A DNA stretch of 64,000 nt from Paenibacillus sp. IHBB 10380 (GCF_000949425.1 NZ_CP010976.1:1488001-1552000); one strand, 5' to 3'. Positions 9,075 through 18,800 are shown, counted from the first letter of the stretch. Numbers and translations are program-made. The notes: a model not told the origin generated them from the letters alone.

Positions 9075-10424
9075 TTACTTCAACAACCATAGAGCAGGTG
9101 CATTGGTTGGTTCCCAACCTGCTAAGGAAGTATGAACTTGACGACATTCATATACAGACCCGTTATAGGTTACAAGTGTACCGACTGCATAAGCTGTATT
9201 TAATGCCCAATCCGGGGTAGAGGATGCCGTAGCAGTTGTACCACTTACAGTGCTGGCAACGGATTGATTAGCTGCTGCATCGATAGCATACACATTGAAC
9301 GTATATGCTGTGCCAGCACTAAGTCCTGTTATGGTATAATCCGTTGTAGAACCGGATACAGTTGTAACTAACGTTGTTCCGTTATAAATGTGGTATCCTG
9401 TAACACCAACATTGTCAGTAGAGGCATTCCACATCAACTGAAGGCTAGAGGATGTAGGTTTTCCCATAACGTGTAAGCCACTAGGTGCTGTCGGTGCTTG
9501 TGTATCAACGCCGACAAGAGCATCTGTGGTAGCGCTTACAGAATTACTGGCATTGGAGACGTTACCCGCAGCGTCAACCGCCTTAACACTAAAGGTATAG
9601 GCAGTATTCGCAGTTAGACCAGATACGGAGTAATTTAATGTTGAACTAGATACAGTAGCGACCAAGGAAGATCCGTTAAATACTTTGTAGCCTGTTACAG
9701 CAACATCATCCGTGGATGCGTTCCAAGCCAAGGAAACGCTAGTGGATGTTTGTCCAGTTGAAGTTAGAGCTGCTGGAGCGGAAGGAGCTTGGGTATCGAC
9801 AGGGTTGCTGCCGCTAAAGTTGACATCAATAACATTATAGAAAGCATTTGGAGTATCAGCGATTTCCCAAACAGCTAGAATGACATGGTATCCAGTGCGC
9901 ACCGGAACGTTGCACGTATCCGAGTAGGAGAATGGTGGCTGTGTACCTCCATGGTTCACCGAGCAGAAGGGAGTTAGGTCGAATGAATCCCGAGTCAGAG
10001 CCGCGTTAGGGTTCCAGTTAGCCTTAGTAATATAGTACTTCCAACTTGTTGTCGCATGATTGGCAGTCAGTTTCCAAGTGAATGTATTTTGTCCAGAAGA
10101 GAGGTTGACTTTAGACCAACGAGTAGCGGATTGTTCATCAAGCTCAGGAAAAGCTCCGTTTGCACTTGCAATCTTTCCGTCTGCTGGTCCTGCAGCAGGG
10201 AATCCCTTAGGCGCTTCCAGACTTTGCGGTTCATATTCTATGGGTCCACAATCCGTGTTTAGTCCAGTTTTACAGAGTGCTGCTCGGCTAGCAGGTCCTT
10301 CAACATAGCCGTGAGAAAAAGATTTTGCCGGGAATAACAACATACAGATCGAAACCAACAACAGGACACTACCATAAACTAGGAACCTTGGCACACTTGG
10401 ATTAGAAGTACGAATAGATGACAT
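9075..10424 (-). CDS. Secreted AA10 lytic polysaccharide monooxygenase with two FnIII and a CBM5/12 (LPMO 3)
   Basis: 449 residues; signal peptide, mature His38, second brace His123, AA10 domain, two FnIII modules and CBM5/12 as in LPMO 1. Residues from about 75 to 310 are almost identical to LPMO 1 at DNA level, whereas the short stretch just after the signal peptide ([14 protein letters not shown]) shares bases with LPMO 2, and the second FnIII and CBM differ. That mosaic points to gene conversion among the tandem copies. The likely role is extracellular chitin oxidation alongside the other two. Start ATG 10424 has AGGAGGATTA upstream. Confidence 0.94.
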   Translation of the reverse strand: MSSIRTSNPSVPRFLVYGSVLLLVSICMLLFPAKSFSHGYVEGPASRAALCKTGLNTDCGPIEYEPQSLEAPKGFPAAGPADGKIASANGAFPELDEQSATRWSKVNLSSGQNTFTWKLTANHATTSWKYYITKANWNPNAALTRDSFDLTPFCSVNHGGTQPPFSYSDTCNVPVRTGYHVILAVWEIADTPNAFYNVIDVNFSGSNPVDTQAPSAPAALTSTGQTSTSVSLAWNASTDDVAVTGYKVFNGSSLVATVSSSTLNYSVSGLTANTAYTFSVKAVDAAGNVSNASNSVSATTDALVGVDTQAPTAPSGLHVMGKPTSSSLQLMWNASTDNVGVTGYHIYNGTTLVTTVSGSTTDYTITGLSAGTAYTFNVYAIDAAANQSVASTVSGTTATASSTPDWALNTAYAVGTLVTYNGSVYECRQVHTSLAGWEPTNAPALWLLK

Positions 10425-10648
10425 TGATTAATCCTCCTTTAATTTAAAAAAACTTTGCGAAAGAACTATTTCAGCTAAATCCGAACGTTTTATTTCAAAT
10501 TACAACTCCCTTCTGTGGTTAAACGTATTTATATAAACTCACGAAGAGCCATATATAGACATGTATGAAACGTAGGAATAAAAAGAGAGTATGAATAAAC
10601 ATGGTGTAGTGGTAGTTTGTCAGAAGATTCGTGAAGTAATTGATTTTA

Positions 10649-10663
10649 TGGTAGCGCTTTCAA
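10649..10663 (-). promoter_or_regulatory. cre site (CcpA) upstream of LPMO 3
   Basis: The minus strand reads TTGAAAGCGCTACCA, matching every fixed position of the cre consensus WTGNAANCGNWNNCW. It is about 225 bp before the LPMO 3 start, in the same place as weaker versions before LPMO 1 and 2. Carbon catabolite repression of the LPMO set is the natural reading. No gene is visible in 10664-10990. Confidence 0.6.
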
Positions 10664-10991
10664 TAAGAGGGGGTAAAGATAGGAAAGAATTAAATAGTGG
10701 TAGATTTTTTAGTAAATTCATTAAATGTTAACAATTTGTACAACTTGAAATTTATTATATACAATATAAGGTAGTCTGTAAACTACCAATTTTATTACGC
10801 TAGAATCATAGAAAATGTATTAATATTATCCAATCAAGCAGTAACTGAAAGTCATTTATCAAGGATATAGTTGGGAAAATGAAGGGAGTTACAATAGTCG
10901 AACGTATGATTATCATCTATATTTCATGTTCTAGTCTTGAAAAAGTTTTAAATATGTGTATAATGGATTGAAATTGTATAAATTAAATGTT

Positions 10992-11118
10992 TTCTAGGGT
11001 TCCGCAACAAGTCTGTTGGTCTGGTCCGAGAGAAAACTCACAGCTTTTTGCTGTGTCACGGAAGGATAAAAGCCTGGGAGAAACTGTTTAACAGTTTTCT
11101 TTTGGGCTTTTTTTTCTT
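10992..11118 (+). promoter_or_regulatory. Guanidine-I (ykkC) riboswitch with terminator
   Basis: The leader carries the landmark ykkC sequences: CTAGGGTTCCG, then GGTCTGGTCCGAGAGAAAAC, then CACGGAAGGATAAAAGCC and GGGAGA. An expression-platform hairpin overlaps the last aptamer segment (AAAGCC ... GGGCTTT with an inner AAACTGTT/AACAGTTT stem) and is followed by a run of eight or more Ts, so free guanidine should favour antitermination. The two genes behind it are SMR exporters, the classical targets of this RNA, which makes the call firm. Confidence 0.93.
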
Positions 11119-11148
11119 TTTTGAAAATAAAATTGGAGGTGTCTTTGA

Positions 11149-11490
11149 GTGAACACAAACTGGATTAAAGTATTTGTTGCCGCCTTTTTTGAAGTTTTTT
11201 GGGTGATTGGCTTAAAACACGCAAATGACTTTTGGACTTGGACAGGGACAGTGATCTGTATTATCATCAGCTTCTATTTAATGATTATGGCTGGAAGGAA
11301 GCTTCCGGTGGGGACTGTATATGCAGTCTTTGTAGGAATGGGTACAGCAGGAACTGTCCTTTCCGAAGTCCTATTCTTTGGAGAATCATTCGTAGTAAGT
11401 AAAATACTTTTGATTTTACTTTTATTAGCAGGTGTAATAGGTTTGAAATTAGTTACAAAAGACAAAGCTCAGGAAGGAGCTGAGTCCTAA
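11149..11490 (+). CDS. gdnC: Guanidinium exporter subunit, SMR family (YkkC/GdnC-like)
   Basis: 113 residues with four membrane helices. The SMR core is clear: [21 protein letters not shown] with the essential membrane Glu at residue 15, then [25 protein letters not shown]. The start is GTG at 11149 with GGAGGT 8 nt upstream. It is one half of a paired-SMR heterodimer with the next gene, with which it overlaps (TAATG). The upstream guanidine-I riboswitch says the substrate is guanidinium rather than quaternary drugs. Transport is by proton exchange across the cytoplasmic membrane, by family knowledge. Confidence 0.92.
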   Translation: MNTNWIKVFVAAFFEVFWVIGLKHANDFWTWTGTVICIIISFYLMIMAGRKLPVGTVYAVFVGMGTAGTVLSEVLFFGESFVVSKILLILLLLAGVIGLKLVTKDKAQEGAES

Positions 11491-11804
11491 TGGCATGGGT
11501 TTCTTTAATCTTAGCAGGGATATTTGAAATGTTGGGTGTTTCGTTGATAAATAAATTCCATAAGGATCGTAATTGGCAATCCTTAGTTCTGTTAATTCTC
11601 GGATTTGGGGCAAGCTTTCTATTCCTTGCATATTCAATGAAAACACTTCCTATGGGGACAACTTATGCCATTTGGACAGGAATAGGTGCGTCTGGTGGAG
11701 CAATATTAGGAATGCTCTTATATGGTGAATCAAAAGACTGGAGAAGAATTGTTTTTATAGCCATGGTTTTAGGTGCAGCAGTAGGGTTGAAACTCGTCTC
11801 GTAA
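11490..11804 (+). CDS. gdnD: Guanidinium exporter subunit, SMR family (YkkD/GdnD-like)
   Basis: 104 residues, four membrane helices, the partner of the preceding gene. [20 protein letters not shown] carries the membrane Glu at residue 13 and TLPMGTTYAIWTGIGASGG is the helix-2/3 signature. Translation is coupled to gdnC through a TAATG overlap, with AAGGAG inside the gdnC end. The product joins GdnC as a heterodimeric guanidinium/proton exchanger. Length and topology are normal for the family. Confidence 0.92.
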   Translation: MAWVSLILAGIFEMLGVSLINKFHKDRNWQSLVLLILGFGASFLFLAYSMKTLPMGTTYAIWTGIGASGGAILGMLLYGESKDWRRIVFIAMVLGAAVGLKLVS

Positions 11805-11907
11805 AAGCTGGTATTTAAGAATATTTTGAGGGTACCGAAGACTTTGGATTTGTTGATGTTAAAATTTTTGCAGCACGTATGCTTCGGGAACACAAGGCAT
11901 CATACAT

Positions 11908-11960
11908 GAAGAAAAACCTGAGAAATCCAGTTCTTCCTGGATATTCTCAGGTTTTTCTTC
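11908..11960. terminator. Bidirectional terminator after gdnCD
   Basis: Long hairpin with arms GAAGAAAAACCTGAGAA and its complement plus an inner ATCCAG/CTGGAT stem and a TTCTTC loop; A and T runs flank both sides. It lies between convergent gdnD and the small secreted protein gene. Confidence 0.8.
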
Positions 11961-11986
11961 ATTTCATTCTAGTACTACTCACGAAA

Positions 11987-12349
11987 TTAGTTGATATATA
12001 ATGACGCATACGAAGAGTATACTCCGTTCAAGATCGTATTAAGGGTATACATGTATCGTTTACTCGAATCCAGAGATCCGTAATTGTAGGTTGTTGTTCC
12101 CGCAGACACAATTGTACTGTGCACTTGTTTATTAGTGGTTCTGTTAACTAAGATAATCCGAATGCTAGTATAAGGAGTCGTGGGATTCGTCCATTCAATG
12201 CCGCCGTTCGCCTTCAAATGAAGGTTTGTGACAGGGTCCGGCATCACAGTGGCTGAGGCGATGGGCACAAGCGTAAACAACATAAGGAAACATAAAACCA
12301 GAATACGGAAAGCCGAGCGTTTGGGCTTGCTTTTCAATGAAATCATCAT
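11987..12349 (-). CDS. Small secreted protein with a single FnIII-like domain
   Basis: 120 residues. A basic start and the hydrophobic stretch AFRILVLCFLMLFTLVPIASA form a signal peptide. The 80-residue mature part (PDPVTNLHLKANGGIEWTNP, later TTYNYGSLDSSKRYMYTL) has the strand pattern of one fibronectin type III module and nothing else. Three ATG codons are in tandem; GGAGG is 7 nt before the second, at 12349, which I chose. The product is probably exported as a free FnIII-like domain; partner unknown. It does not resemble the FnIII modules of the LPMOs closely. Confidence 0.75.
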   Translation of the reverse strand: MMISLKSKPKRSAFRILVLCFLMLFTLVPIASATVMPDPVTNLHLKANGGIEWTNPTTPYTSIRIILVNRTTNKQVHSTIVSAGTTTYNYGSLDSSKRYMYTLNTILNGVYSSYASLYIN

Positions 12350-12642
12350 CATTATTCCTCCTTATTATTAGTTAATCTACGTCCCCTACCTATATTATCA
12401 TATTATTGTTAATTTTGGTATAATATTGTTGGAATATGTACTTGTTATTAGAACAGATGCATATACAAAAAGGGAGAGGTTGAAGTAGCCCCAGCTTGGT
12501 ATTCACTTTGGTGAGGGTCATTAACTTGCATTTTTTCATGAGACTTATAATGAAATGATTGAAAAAGGGAGACCTAGAGCTAGCAATCTTACTTGCTGGT
12601 TTAGCATCTTATACTTAATTCCCCCCCCCTTTAAAGTTTTTT

Positions 12643-14463
12643 TTAAAGAAGCCCAGTATCCACTGCCTTCTGCACCGCTTCTTCTCGATTGCGCACGTCC
12701 AATTTAAGATATACAGATGAGGCATAATTCCTCACAGTTCCGTCAGACAAGTATAATTTTGAAGCGATCGTTTTATAACGTAGTCCTTGGGCTACCAATT
12801 GTAAAATTTCTAATTCACGCGGAGTTAGCCCGTAAGTGTCCAATGTCTCCGTCTCCACAAATGGTACTTCCGTTTCCTTCTGGGGAATTTCAAGGTCTTC
12901 AAACAATTTTGATGACATATCTTGAGCGATTATCGCTCCCCCCCGATGGATGAGGCGAATCGTTTCCGCCAATTCGCGCGGCTCCATAGACTTCAACAAA
13001 TAGCCGTCCGCTCCACTTCGCAGTACTTCAATGGCTTTTTCTTTTTCTTGAAATGTAGTTAGAATTAGCACGTGAATGTCTGGCCATTTTTGTTTGATTA
13101 TTTTTGTTGCTGAAACACCATCCATATTAGGCATGTCCAAATCCATAAGTACCACTTGCGGCTGCACCTGCTCGCACATAGTCACAGCTTGCTGGCCATC
13201 CTCAGCCATTCCAACCACTTGTAGATCTCGTTGTCCTTCTAAAAGGGTGCGGAGGCTTTCCCGAATGAACGGTTGATCGTCAACAAGGAGTAACCGAATG
13301 ACTTCGTCAGGTAGCTCCACTTGCCTTGGCAATGTGCAGGTGACGACTGTTCCTTCGCCTAGTTCGGAGTAGACAGATATTTGCCCTTGGAGATTAAAAG
13401 CTCGTTCTTTCATGGCCGTCAATCCGAAGCCTTCCTGCAAATACTCGGCCCCGAGACCATTATCCTGCACTTCTAGTCGCGTTTGCTGCTGTTCAAATTG
13501 CAAGGACACTACAATTTCTGTAGCTTGCCCATGACGCACCGCATTGGTTAACGATTCTTGCAAGCAGCGATAAAAGGTTATCTGGGCCTGTCTTGGTATT
13601 GGACATTCTTCCCCCATGGATCTAAAGCGAACGTTGACGTTGGAGTTTGTCTGAAACTCGTCTATGAGTTGCTTTAATGCCTCGATTAATGGCAGTCTGT
13701 CTTGCGGTGAATCCATTTGATGTACATAACCTCTGACTTCATCTATGCTCTTACGCGCCAAGTGTAGCAAAGAATCGAGCTTATCTTGGCCTACGCTTGT
13801 AAATAATTCAAGTCGTAATGTTTCCATACCCATGATGATAGACGTATATGAATGTCCTATCGTATCGTGAAGGTCTTTGGAGAGGCGGTTTCGCTCTTCG
13901 AGGATCGTTACGCGTTCAATTTGGGATACATACTGTTCTAATACGGTATTCTGGTCGCGAATAATTTCATTTTGCCGATGATTGACGACGAGTAGATGAA
14001 AGGCAAAACCTAACGCATAAGCCAATCCTGTGTGCACAATTATTAACCAAGGCGTACTCTGGCGTGAGACCACACTGATCAATATTGGAATAATAAGGAT
14101 GGTAATAGGACCCGACCAACGATATGATTTTTGGGCACTATTCGCTGCGATCATGAATGCAGGCATCAAAAAGGAAAGATAAGCTTCAGGAAATAAAAAA
14201 CTCAGATACAAACTTATTCCACCGGTAAGGATCATTTCCGTAACGAGATAATATTTATAGTTGAGTAGCAAACAAAACCAAGGCACAGAAAAAGCGATGA
14301 TTTCCCAAGAAATTGCTCCCCACAAAGGTAGCGTCAGTCCTCCTTGAAATTCCACCATAGCTAGAATGAGGGAAACAGAGAATATAAGTCTAAATAATAG
14401 CAAAATCCAGTCATACCAGAACCACTGCTTGACCATATCAAACAAGTCAGTCACCTCTTTCAA
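12643..14463 (-). CDS. Membrane sensor kinase fused to a NarL-type response regulator
   Basis: 606 residues that read as two proteins in one. Residues 1-165 hold five or six membrane segments; a coiled stretch leads to a HisKA_3 domain with phospho-acceptor His199 in RLSKDLHDTIGHS; the ATPase has its N box at ESLTNAVRHG and G box at DNGLGAE (334-340). After the kinase end at about residue 380 a receiver follows without a break (LLLVDDQPFIRESL, phospho-acceptor Asp441 in LMDLDMPNMDG) and then a LuxR-type HTH (LTPRELEILQLVAQG). In relatives these are separate kinase and regulator genes. The sensor-domain gene upstream is in the same operon. Tethering the DNA-binding output to a membrane kinase is unusual. 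Confidence 0.88.
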   Translation of the reverse strand: MKEVTDLFDMVKQWFWYDWILLLFRLIFSVSLILAMVEFQGGLTLPLWGAISWEIIAFSVPWFCLLLNYKYYLVTEMILTGGISLYLSFLFPEAYLSFLMPAFMIAANSAQKSYRWSGPITILIIPILISVVSRQSTPWLIIVHTGLAYALGFAFHLLVVNHRQNEIIRDQNTVLEQYVSQIERVTILEERNRLSKDLHDTIGHSYTSIIMGMETLRLELFTSVGQDKLDSLLHLARKSIDEVRGYVHQMDSPQDRLPLIEALKQLIDEFQTNSNVNVRFRSMGEECPIPRQAQITFYRCLQESLTNAVRHGQATEIVVSLQFEQQQTRLEVQDNGLGAEYLQEGFGLTAMKERAFNLQGQISVYSELGEGTVVTCTLPRQVELPDEVIRLLLVDDQPFIRESLRTLLEGQRDLQVVGMAEDGQQAVTMCEQVQPQVVLMDLDMPNMDGVSATKIIKQKWPDIHVLILTTFQEKEKAIEVLRSGADGYLLKSMEPRELAETIRLIHRGGAIIAQDMSSKLFEDLEIPQKETEVPFVETETLDTYGLTPRELEILQLVAQGLRYKTIASKLYLSDGTVRNYASSVYLKLDVRNREEAVQKAVDTGLL

Positions 14464-14556
14464 ACTTCAACCTAATGAACCCTAACTATTATAGAACAAA
14501 CTCTCCCCACATGCACTTAACATTATTGTGCCTATGCATGGAGGGATTTAAGCAGG

Positions 14557-15144
14557 TTATCCTTTAATCGCTTTGATCATAAGACGAGTATAACTTCCAC
14601 TCATTCGTACGACCCAATTTCCGAGCCAAGATCCAATGACCCCAAGAATAAGACCGAAAACAACCATAAGTAACGACTTTGGTAATGTATCTATTGGTAT
14701 ATTCATGAAGTGAACCCCTCCGAATGGAATCAGAAAAGGACTCAAAATGAGTGTCAAAGGCACGATGTACAAGACAACTGTACCGATGAGACACGCAACC
14801 CCAATAACAAATTTCTGCATCAACCAAAGAATCGCTCTCCAGTTACGAGGATCAAGAAGTTCTTCTTTAGCTTGCATCCAAAGCGGACCTTCAATTGGTT
14901 CTTTCCCTTCGTATGGCTCTATGGAGATATCTGTATAAATCTTCGTTTGAATACGTTCATACCGTACGAATGTTTGCGTAGTACGCATTACATAGGTTAG
15001 CAACGGAATCCCTATTAATGTAAAAGACATGCTTACACCAAACGTTAGGCTAACTAAGTAAAAACAAAAGTAAAACAATCCCGTAGTGAAAGTAAGTAAC
15101 AAGAAGATCACATTTTGTATGTTGCGTACGAGCCGGTTTTTCAA
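14557..15144 (-). CDS. Stand-alone membrane sensor-domain protein
   Basis: 195 residues with four membrane segments, arranged as a pair near the N-terminus (IFLLLTFTTGLFYFCFYLVSLTF region) and a pair near the C-terminus, separated by a loop with ERIQTKIYTDI. This matches the 'putative sensor' domain that is usually fused to the N-terminus of DesK-type kinases. The start is TTG at 15144 with AGGAGGTG 8 nt upstream. It is 93 bp upstream of the kinase/regulator fusion on the same strand, so it probably supplies sensing for it. The signal is unknown. Confidence 0.78.
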   Translation of the reverse strand: MKNRLVRNIQNVIFLLLTFTTGLFYFCFYLVSLTFGVSMSFTLIGIPLLTYVMRTTQTFVRYERIQTKIYTDISIEPYEGKEPIEGPLWMQAKEELLDPRNWRAILWLMQKFVIGVACLIGTVVLYIVPLTLILSPFLIPFGGVHFMNIPIDTLPKSLLMVVFGLILGVIGSWLGNWVVRMSGSYTRLMIKAIKG

Positions 15145-15439
15145 ATTTATTACACCTCCTATGATTGTTGTGCCTCTTTAATCGTCTGTAGTTTAATCCA
15201 CCTACCCTTATGATTGCTAGTGTCAAAATGTCATATGACAGGTATTCAAGACAATTTGAAGACAGAATACAAAGAGGTGACAGAAGGTAACTTGTTAGGA
15301 TGACAACCATTTTGTGATACTGAGAAAGTGTTATCCATTCAATACACAAGCTGGAAGGGGGAACCGTAAACAGTCTTTAACCCGTATCAGAATGAGATCA
15401 ACAAAAAATACTAATAACCATTTAAAGGAGAATAAAGCT

Positions 15440-17434
15440 ATGAAAAAAAGGACTCTTAATCTCTCTCTCGCGGCTCTACTATTATCTTCAACAGTATTTA
15501 CAACTTTTACAGCGCTGGAAGCCAGTGCAGCACCTAACAAAACCGTATCTAAGCAAACAACTAAGGTAAGCTCGAAAGGCCCTATAAATTCAAAAGAAAT
15601 TCAGGCGTTCATAGATCCTGTGTTTGCGGAAAAAATGAAGAAATACAATGTGAACGGGTCTAATTTTGTAGTCGTCAAAGACGGCAAAGTGCTCGTAAAT
15701 AAAGGGTATGGCTATGCCGATAAGGAAAAGAAAACACTTGTAGATAAAGATACCGTTTTCCAAATCGCTTCCGTTTCGAAGACATTTACCGCCTTAGCGG
15801 CCTTGCAGCTTGCAGAAAAAGGAAAGATCGATCTCAATCATGATATTAATGAGTATCTTGGTGGCATGAAAGTACCTAATAAAACGAATAAATCGTTAAC
15901 CATGTACGATATGCTAACCTACACAACTGGATTTGATTATCCGGATAAAGCACTCTATGTTGCACCTGAGTATGTGAATCAGGACATTCCAATGAAAGAG
16001 TTTATGACAGAGCATATGCCAACAGTCGTTCGAACGCCTGGAGAAGCTTATACCTACGACAATTTTGCTTTTCTACTTGCTGGTTATGCCATACAGACCG
16101 TAAGTGGTATGCCGTTCCCACAGTATATGGAAAAGAATGTGTTCAAGCCTTTAGGGATGAACTCCACTAGCTCTCGTTTCACTCCTAAGCTTCTATCCAA
16201 AATGGCCACACACTATGATCCAGATGGCAAACCTCATCCGGCATTTGGACATGCGCCAACAGATGGGGGCCAGGGTAGTATCCTTTCAACAGGAGATGAC
16301 ATGGCCAAGTATTTGATCATGTTTCAACAGCAGGGGACAGTTGGAGGGAAGAAAATCATTAGCAAGAAAACAGCAAAGCAGATGCAAACCTACTCGGTGT
16401 TTGCCGACAAATCGATTCCTATGACGACCGTTGGTGGATTTGAAGGCTATCGTAATGATCTCATGAATGGTCATCATGTCGTCCTCAAGGGAGGCAACAT
16501 GCCTGGTCATCAATCTTTGGTCGTATTATTACCAGAGAAAAATACCGCTTTTTACATGTCCTACAACAATGATACGATGATGAGTTTAGAAGTTTATGAA
16601 GCCTTTATGGATCACTATTTCCCTGACGAGAGAGTCCCAGAGAAACAGACTTACATCCCACTGAGTGAGTCAGACGCGACTAAATACGTTGGATCTTATC
16701 AGAACACCCGATTTTTTTTCTTGAAAGCTAACTTTACATATGCAGATGGGAAGCTGCTTATGGAGACAGGAGCTAGCGGCAAACATACGTTGAAAATGAT
16801 TAATCCGCTATTGTTTGAAGATGAATCTGGTAACAAACTGGCTTTTAAGAAAGATCATAAAGGTCAGGTAGAATACTTCTATTACACGAACCCCAATTCC
16901 TTAGATTTTGGTTCTGATGCCCGTAAGGTTCATCCGAAGCCAGCGTTCGCAGATGTACCTAATGACAGCGTCTATAAAACCTACATCAACAATCTGCATT
17001 CTCTTGATGTTATAAGCGCTAAATCTGGCAACCTCTTCGAGCCACGCGGCACAATGACCCAAGGCGAGTTTATGGATGTCGCTATTCTTGCCCACGGATG
17101 GGCTTTTCTTGAGGATAACAAAGAGAAGATAGTGTCCGGTGTACCTGGATTTGATCGTAATGCCCCAATTACAAGACAAATCGCAGCGGTTATGATTCAA
17201 AATCTAAAACAAGCCGAACCCGCAACCGATATCAAGCTGACGGGTGACACGGATCCTTGGGCGGTTAAAGCGATCACCGCACTAGTTTCTCAAGGTATTG
17301 TAGATCCAGATACAAAAGTAAAAGCGGATGGTTCCGTCGATTTCCGCTCTAAACAACCTTTACTTCGTCAAGAAGCTAGTGCTTTACTTGATCTTGCATT
17401 TGGATACTATACGTTGCCGATCAAGACCAAATAA
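15440..17434 (+). CDS. SLH-anchored class C beta-lactamase-like serine hydrolase
   Basis: 664 residues. A signal peptide ends near residue 30 (ALEASA/A). The serine hydrolase domain has Ser121-Val-Ser-Lys124 (SxxK), Tyr216-Asp-Asn218 (YxN) and a KGG-type third motif in VVLKGGNMPGH, as in penicillin-binding-protein-like esterases and D-aminopeptidases. A beta-rich domain follows at about 445-535. The last 130 residues (PAFADVPNDSVYKTYINNLH, later ITRQIAAVMI and PLLRQEASALLD) are S-layer-homology repeats, so it is held on the cell wall. The ATG at 15440 has AAAGGAG 10 nt upstream; a longer in-frame start at 15314 lacks a signal peptide at its end. Substrate unknown. Confidence 0.88.
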   Translation: MKKRTLNLSLAALLLSSTVFTTFTALEASAAPNKTVSKQTTKVSSKGPINSKEIQAFIDPVFAEKMKKYNVNGSNFVVVKDGKVLVNKGYGYADKEKKTLVDKDTVFQIASVSKTFTALAALQLAEKGKIDLNHDINEYLGGMKVPNKTNKSLTMYDMLTYTTGFDYPDKALYVAPEYVNQDIPMKEFMTEHMPTVVRTPGEAYTYDNFAFLLAGYAIQTVSGMPFPQYMEKNVFKPLGMNSTSSRFTPKLLSKMATHYDPDGKPHPAFGHAPTDGGQGSILSTGDDMAKYLIMFQQQGTVGGKKIISKKTAKQMQTYSVFADKSIPMTTVGGFEGYRNDLMNGHHVVLKGGNMPGHQSLVVLLPEKNTAFYMSYNNDTMMSLEVYEAFMDHYFPDERVPEKQTYIPLSESDATKYVGSYQNTRFFFLKANFTYADGKLLMETGASGKHTLKMINPLLFEDESGNKLAFKKDHKGQVEYFYYTNPNSLDFGSDARKVHPKPAFADVPNDSVYKTYINNLHSLDVISAKSGNLFEPRGTMTQGEFMDVAILAHGWAFLEDNKEKIVSGVPGFDRNAPITRQIAAVMIQNLKQAEPATDIKLTGDTDPWAVKAITALVSQGIVDPDTKVKADGSVDFRSKQPLLRQEASALLDLAFGYYTLPIKTK

Positions 17435-17445
17435 TCCTATTTAAC

Positions 17446-17513
17446 AAAACACCTCGTAGTTTCATGAACACAGAGGACTCCTCTATGTTATGACTTCTAC
17501 GGGGTGTTTTTTT
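17446..17513 (+). terminator. Terminator after the SLH hydrolase
   Basis: Arms AAAACACCTCGTAG and CTACGGGGTGTTTT with an inner AGAGGACTCCTCT hairpin, followed by a T run. Confidence 0.85.
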
Positions 17514-17721
17514 AATGTAAAGCGTTGTTGGAGTTAGGGGGAGATATATGAAAAGTCATTGTGTATATATGAAGACTCTTATAACATAGTAGATGGTATG
17601 AAAATACACATGGAACCTTAACTGGAAAATAAAAACTAACATTCATGACAATGATTTATCATTATATTTTTTTGAAGAGGGCCCTGATAATGTCTTTGAA
17701 AATCCTCAATGGGAGGTTAAT

Positions 17722-18333
17722 ATGCAAATTATCAATTTGCTAATTAGTGCAATTTTACAAGTAATACTATTCTCAATTATCCCCTTTGTTTGGTGGTTAA
17801 CTTGTGGTAGAAAAGAACTTGGATTTTTTAAATGGTTAGGCTTAAAAAAACCTATTGTTAAAAACAAAATTAAATATACAATAACTTTTGTATGTTCAAT
17901 TATTCTTTTGTCGATCCCATCATTTTTAATTTTTCCACTTTTCATAGATAAATCTACGATGGCTACATCCCAATTTTCCGGACAAGGATTGTCTGCATTA
18001 ATTCCAGTTTTGATATATGCTTTTTTTCAAACAGGCTTTTCTGAAGAATTGTTGTTCAGAGGTTTGTTGACCAAAAGGCTGGTACATAAGTTTGGCTTTC
18101 AAGTAGGTAATATGGTACAAGGTTTACTGTTTGGGCTTATGCATGGAATGATATTTATATCAACAGCAGGATTACTGGGTGCAATCATTATTATTTTACT
18201 TACAGGTACAGTAGGTTGGTTAATGGGCTGGATTAATGAAAAACAATCAGAGGGCTCTATCATCTCAAGTTGGTTACTTCATGGTTGTGCCAATACTTTA
18301 GCATCCATTATAGTGATGTTTAACATTCTTTAG
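17722..18333 (+). CDS. CPBP family intramembrane metalloprotease (Abi/CAAX-like)
   Basis: 203 residues with about five to six membrane segments. The three catalytic motifs are present: Glu108-Glu109 with Arg113 in SEELLFRG, the His in GLLFGLMHGM, and the second His in SWLLHGCAN. GGGAGG lies 5 nt upstream of the ATG. Members cleave prenylated or bacteriocin-related peptides or act as scaffolds; in Gram-positives some serve in bacteriocin immunity. No bacteriocin gene is adjacent, so the substrate is unknown. Confidence 0.87.
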   Translation: MQIINLLISAILQVILFSIIPFVWWLTCGRKELGFFKWLGLKKPIVKNKIKYTITFVCSIILLSIPSFLIFPLFIDKSTMATSQFSGQGLSALIPVLIYAFFQTGFSEELLFRGLLTKRLVHKFGFQVGNMVQGLLFGLMHGMIFISTAGLLGAIIIILLTGTVGWLMGWINEKQSEGSIISSWLLHGCANTLASIIVMFNIL

Positions 18334-18390
18334 ATATATGAACCGTATATACGTTTAAAAACGCAATTTAGGCGTTTCTGCGGACAGATC

Positions 18391-18422
18391 AAAAACGGAG
18401 CGACTAGATGCTCCGTTTTTTT
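18391..18422 (+). terminator. Terminator after the CPBP protease; remainder of 18334-18800 has no gene
   Basis: Perfect stem AAAAACGGAGC/GCTCCGTTTTT with an 8-nt loop and seven Ts. The 378 bp beyond it are A+T-rich leader for the collagen-like gene; I looked for a sigma-K promoter (CATA with a spaced TA) and saw only weak candidates. Confidence 0.85.
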
Positions 18423-18800
18423 GCTTTGCGAATCTCTTGCGGACTTAAGAAGGGCAGAATTTTTCTTTGAATATGTCATTTATCGCATTATACACAAAAT
18501 AATACGGTATCGTTAGCCATAGCCTGAACACTCTTTTTTTAAGTGTCTAATCTATGAGTACCCGTTTAGACTTTTGGAAGGCAACTGGTGCTTTATTTTT
18601 TTGTGCGCTAATAAATTATTCATTTAAGGTTGAAGTAAAGGCTTAAGTACAAGCGATAGTAGTGGGAAATCCATTTACTAGTAATAGAGATGGCATATGG
18701 AGGTATTGAGTAAAATCAATGTCTGTAAGAGTGTAGTGCAAATGTTAGCCTTTATATAGTTTTTGTTGATAGAAAGATTGGGGAAAGGAAGGGCTAATAT

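Noticed and set aside
11835..11925. Coding-like words EGTEDFGFVDVKIFAARM and EHKASYMKKN after gdnD
   Set aside because: Could be a gene relic, but there is no start or ribosome site and the frame runs into a terminator; not enough to name.
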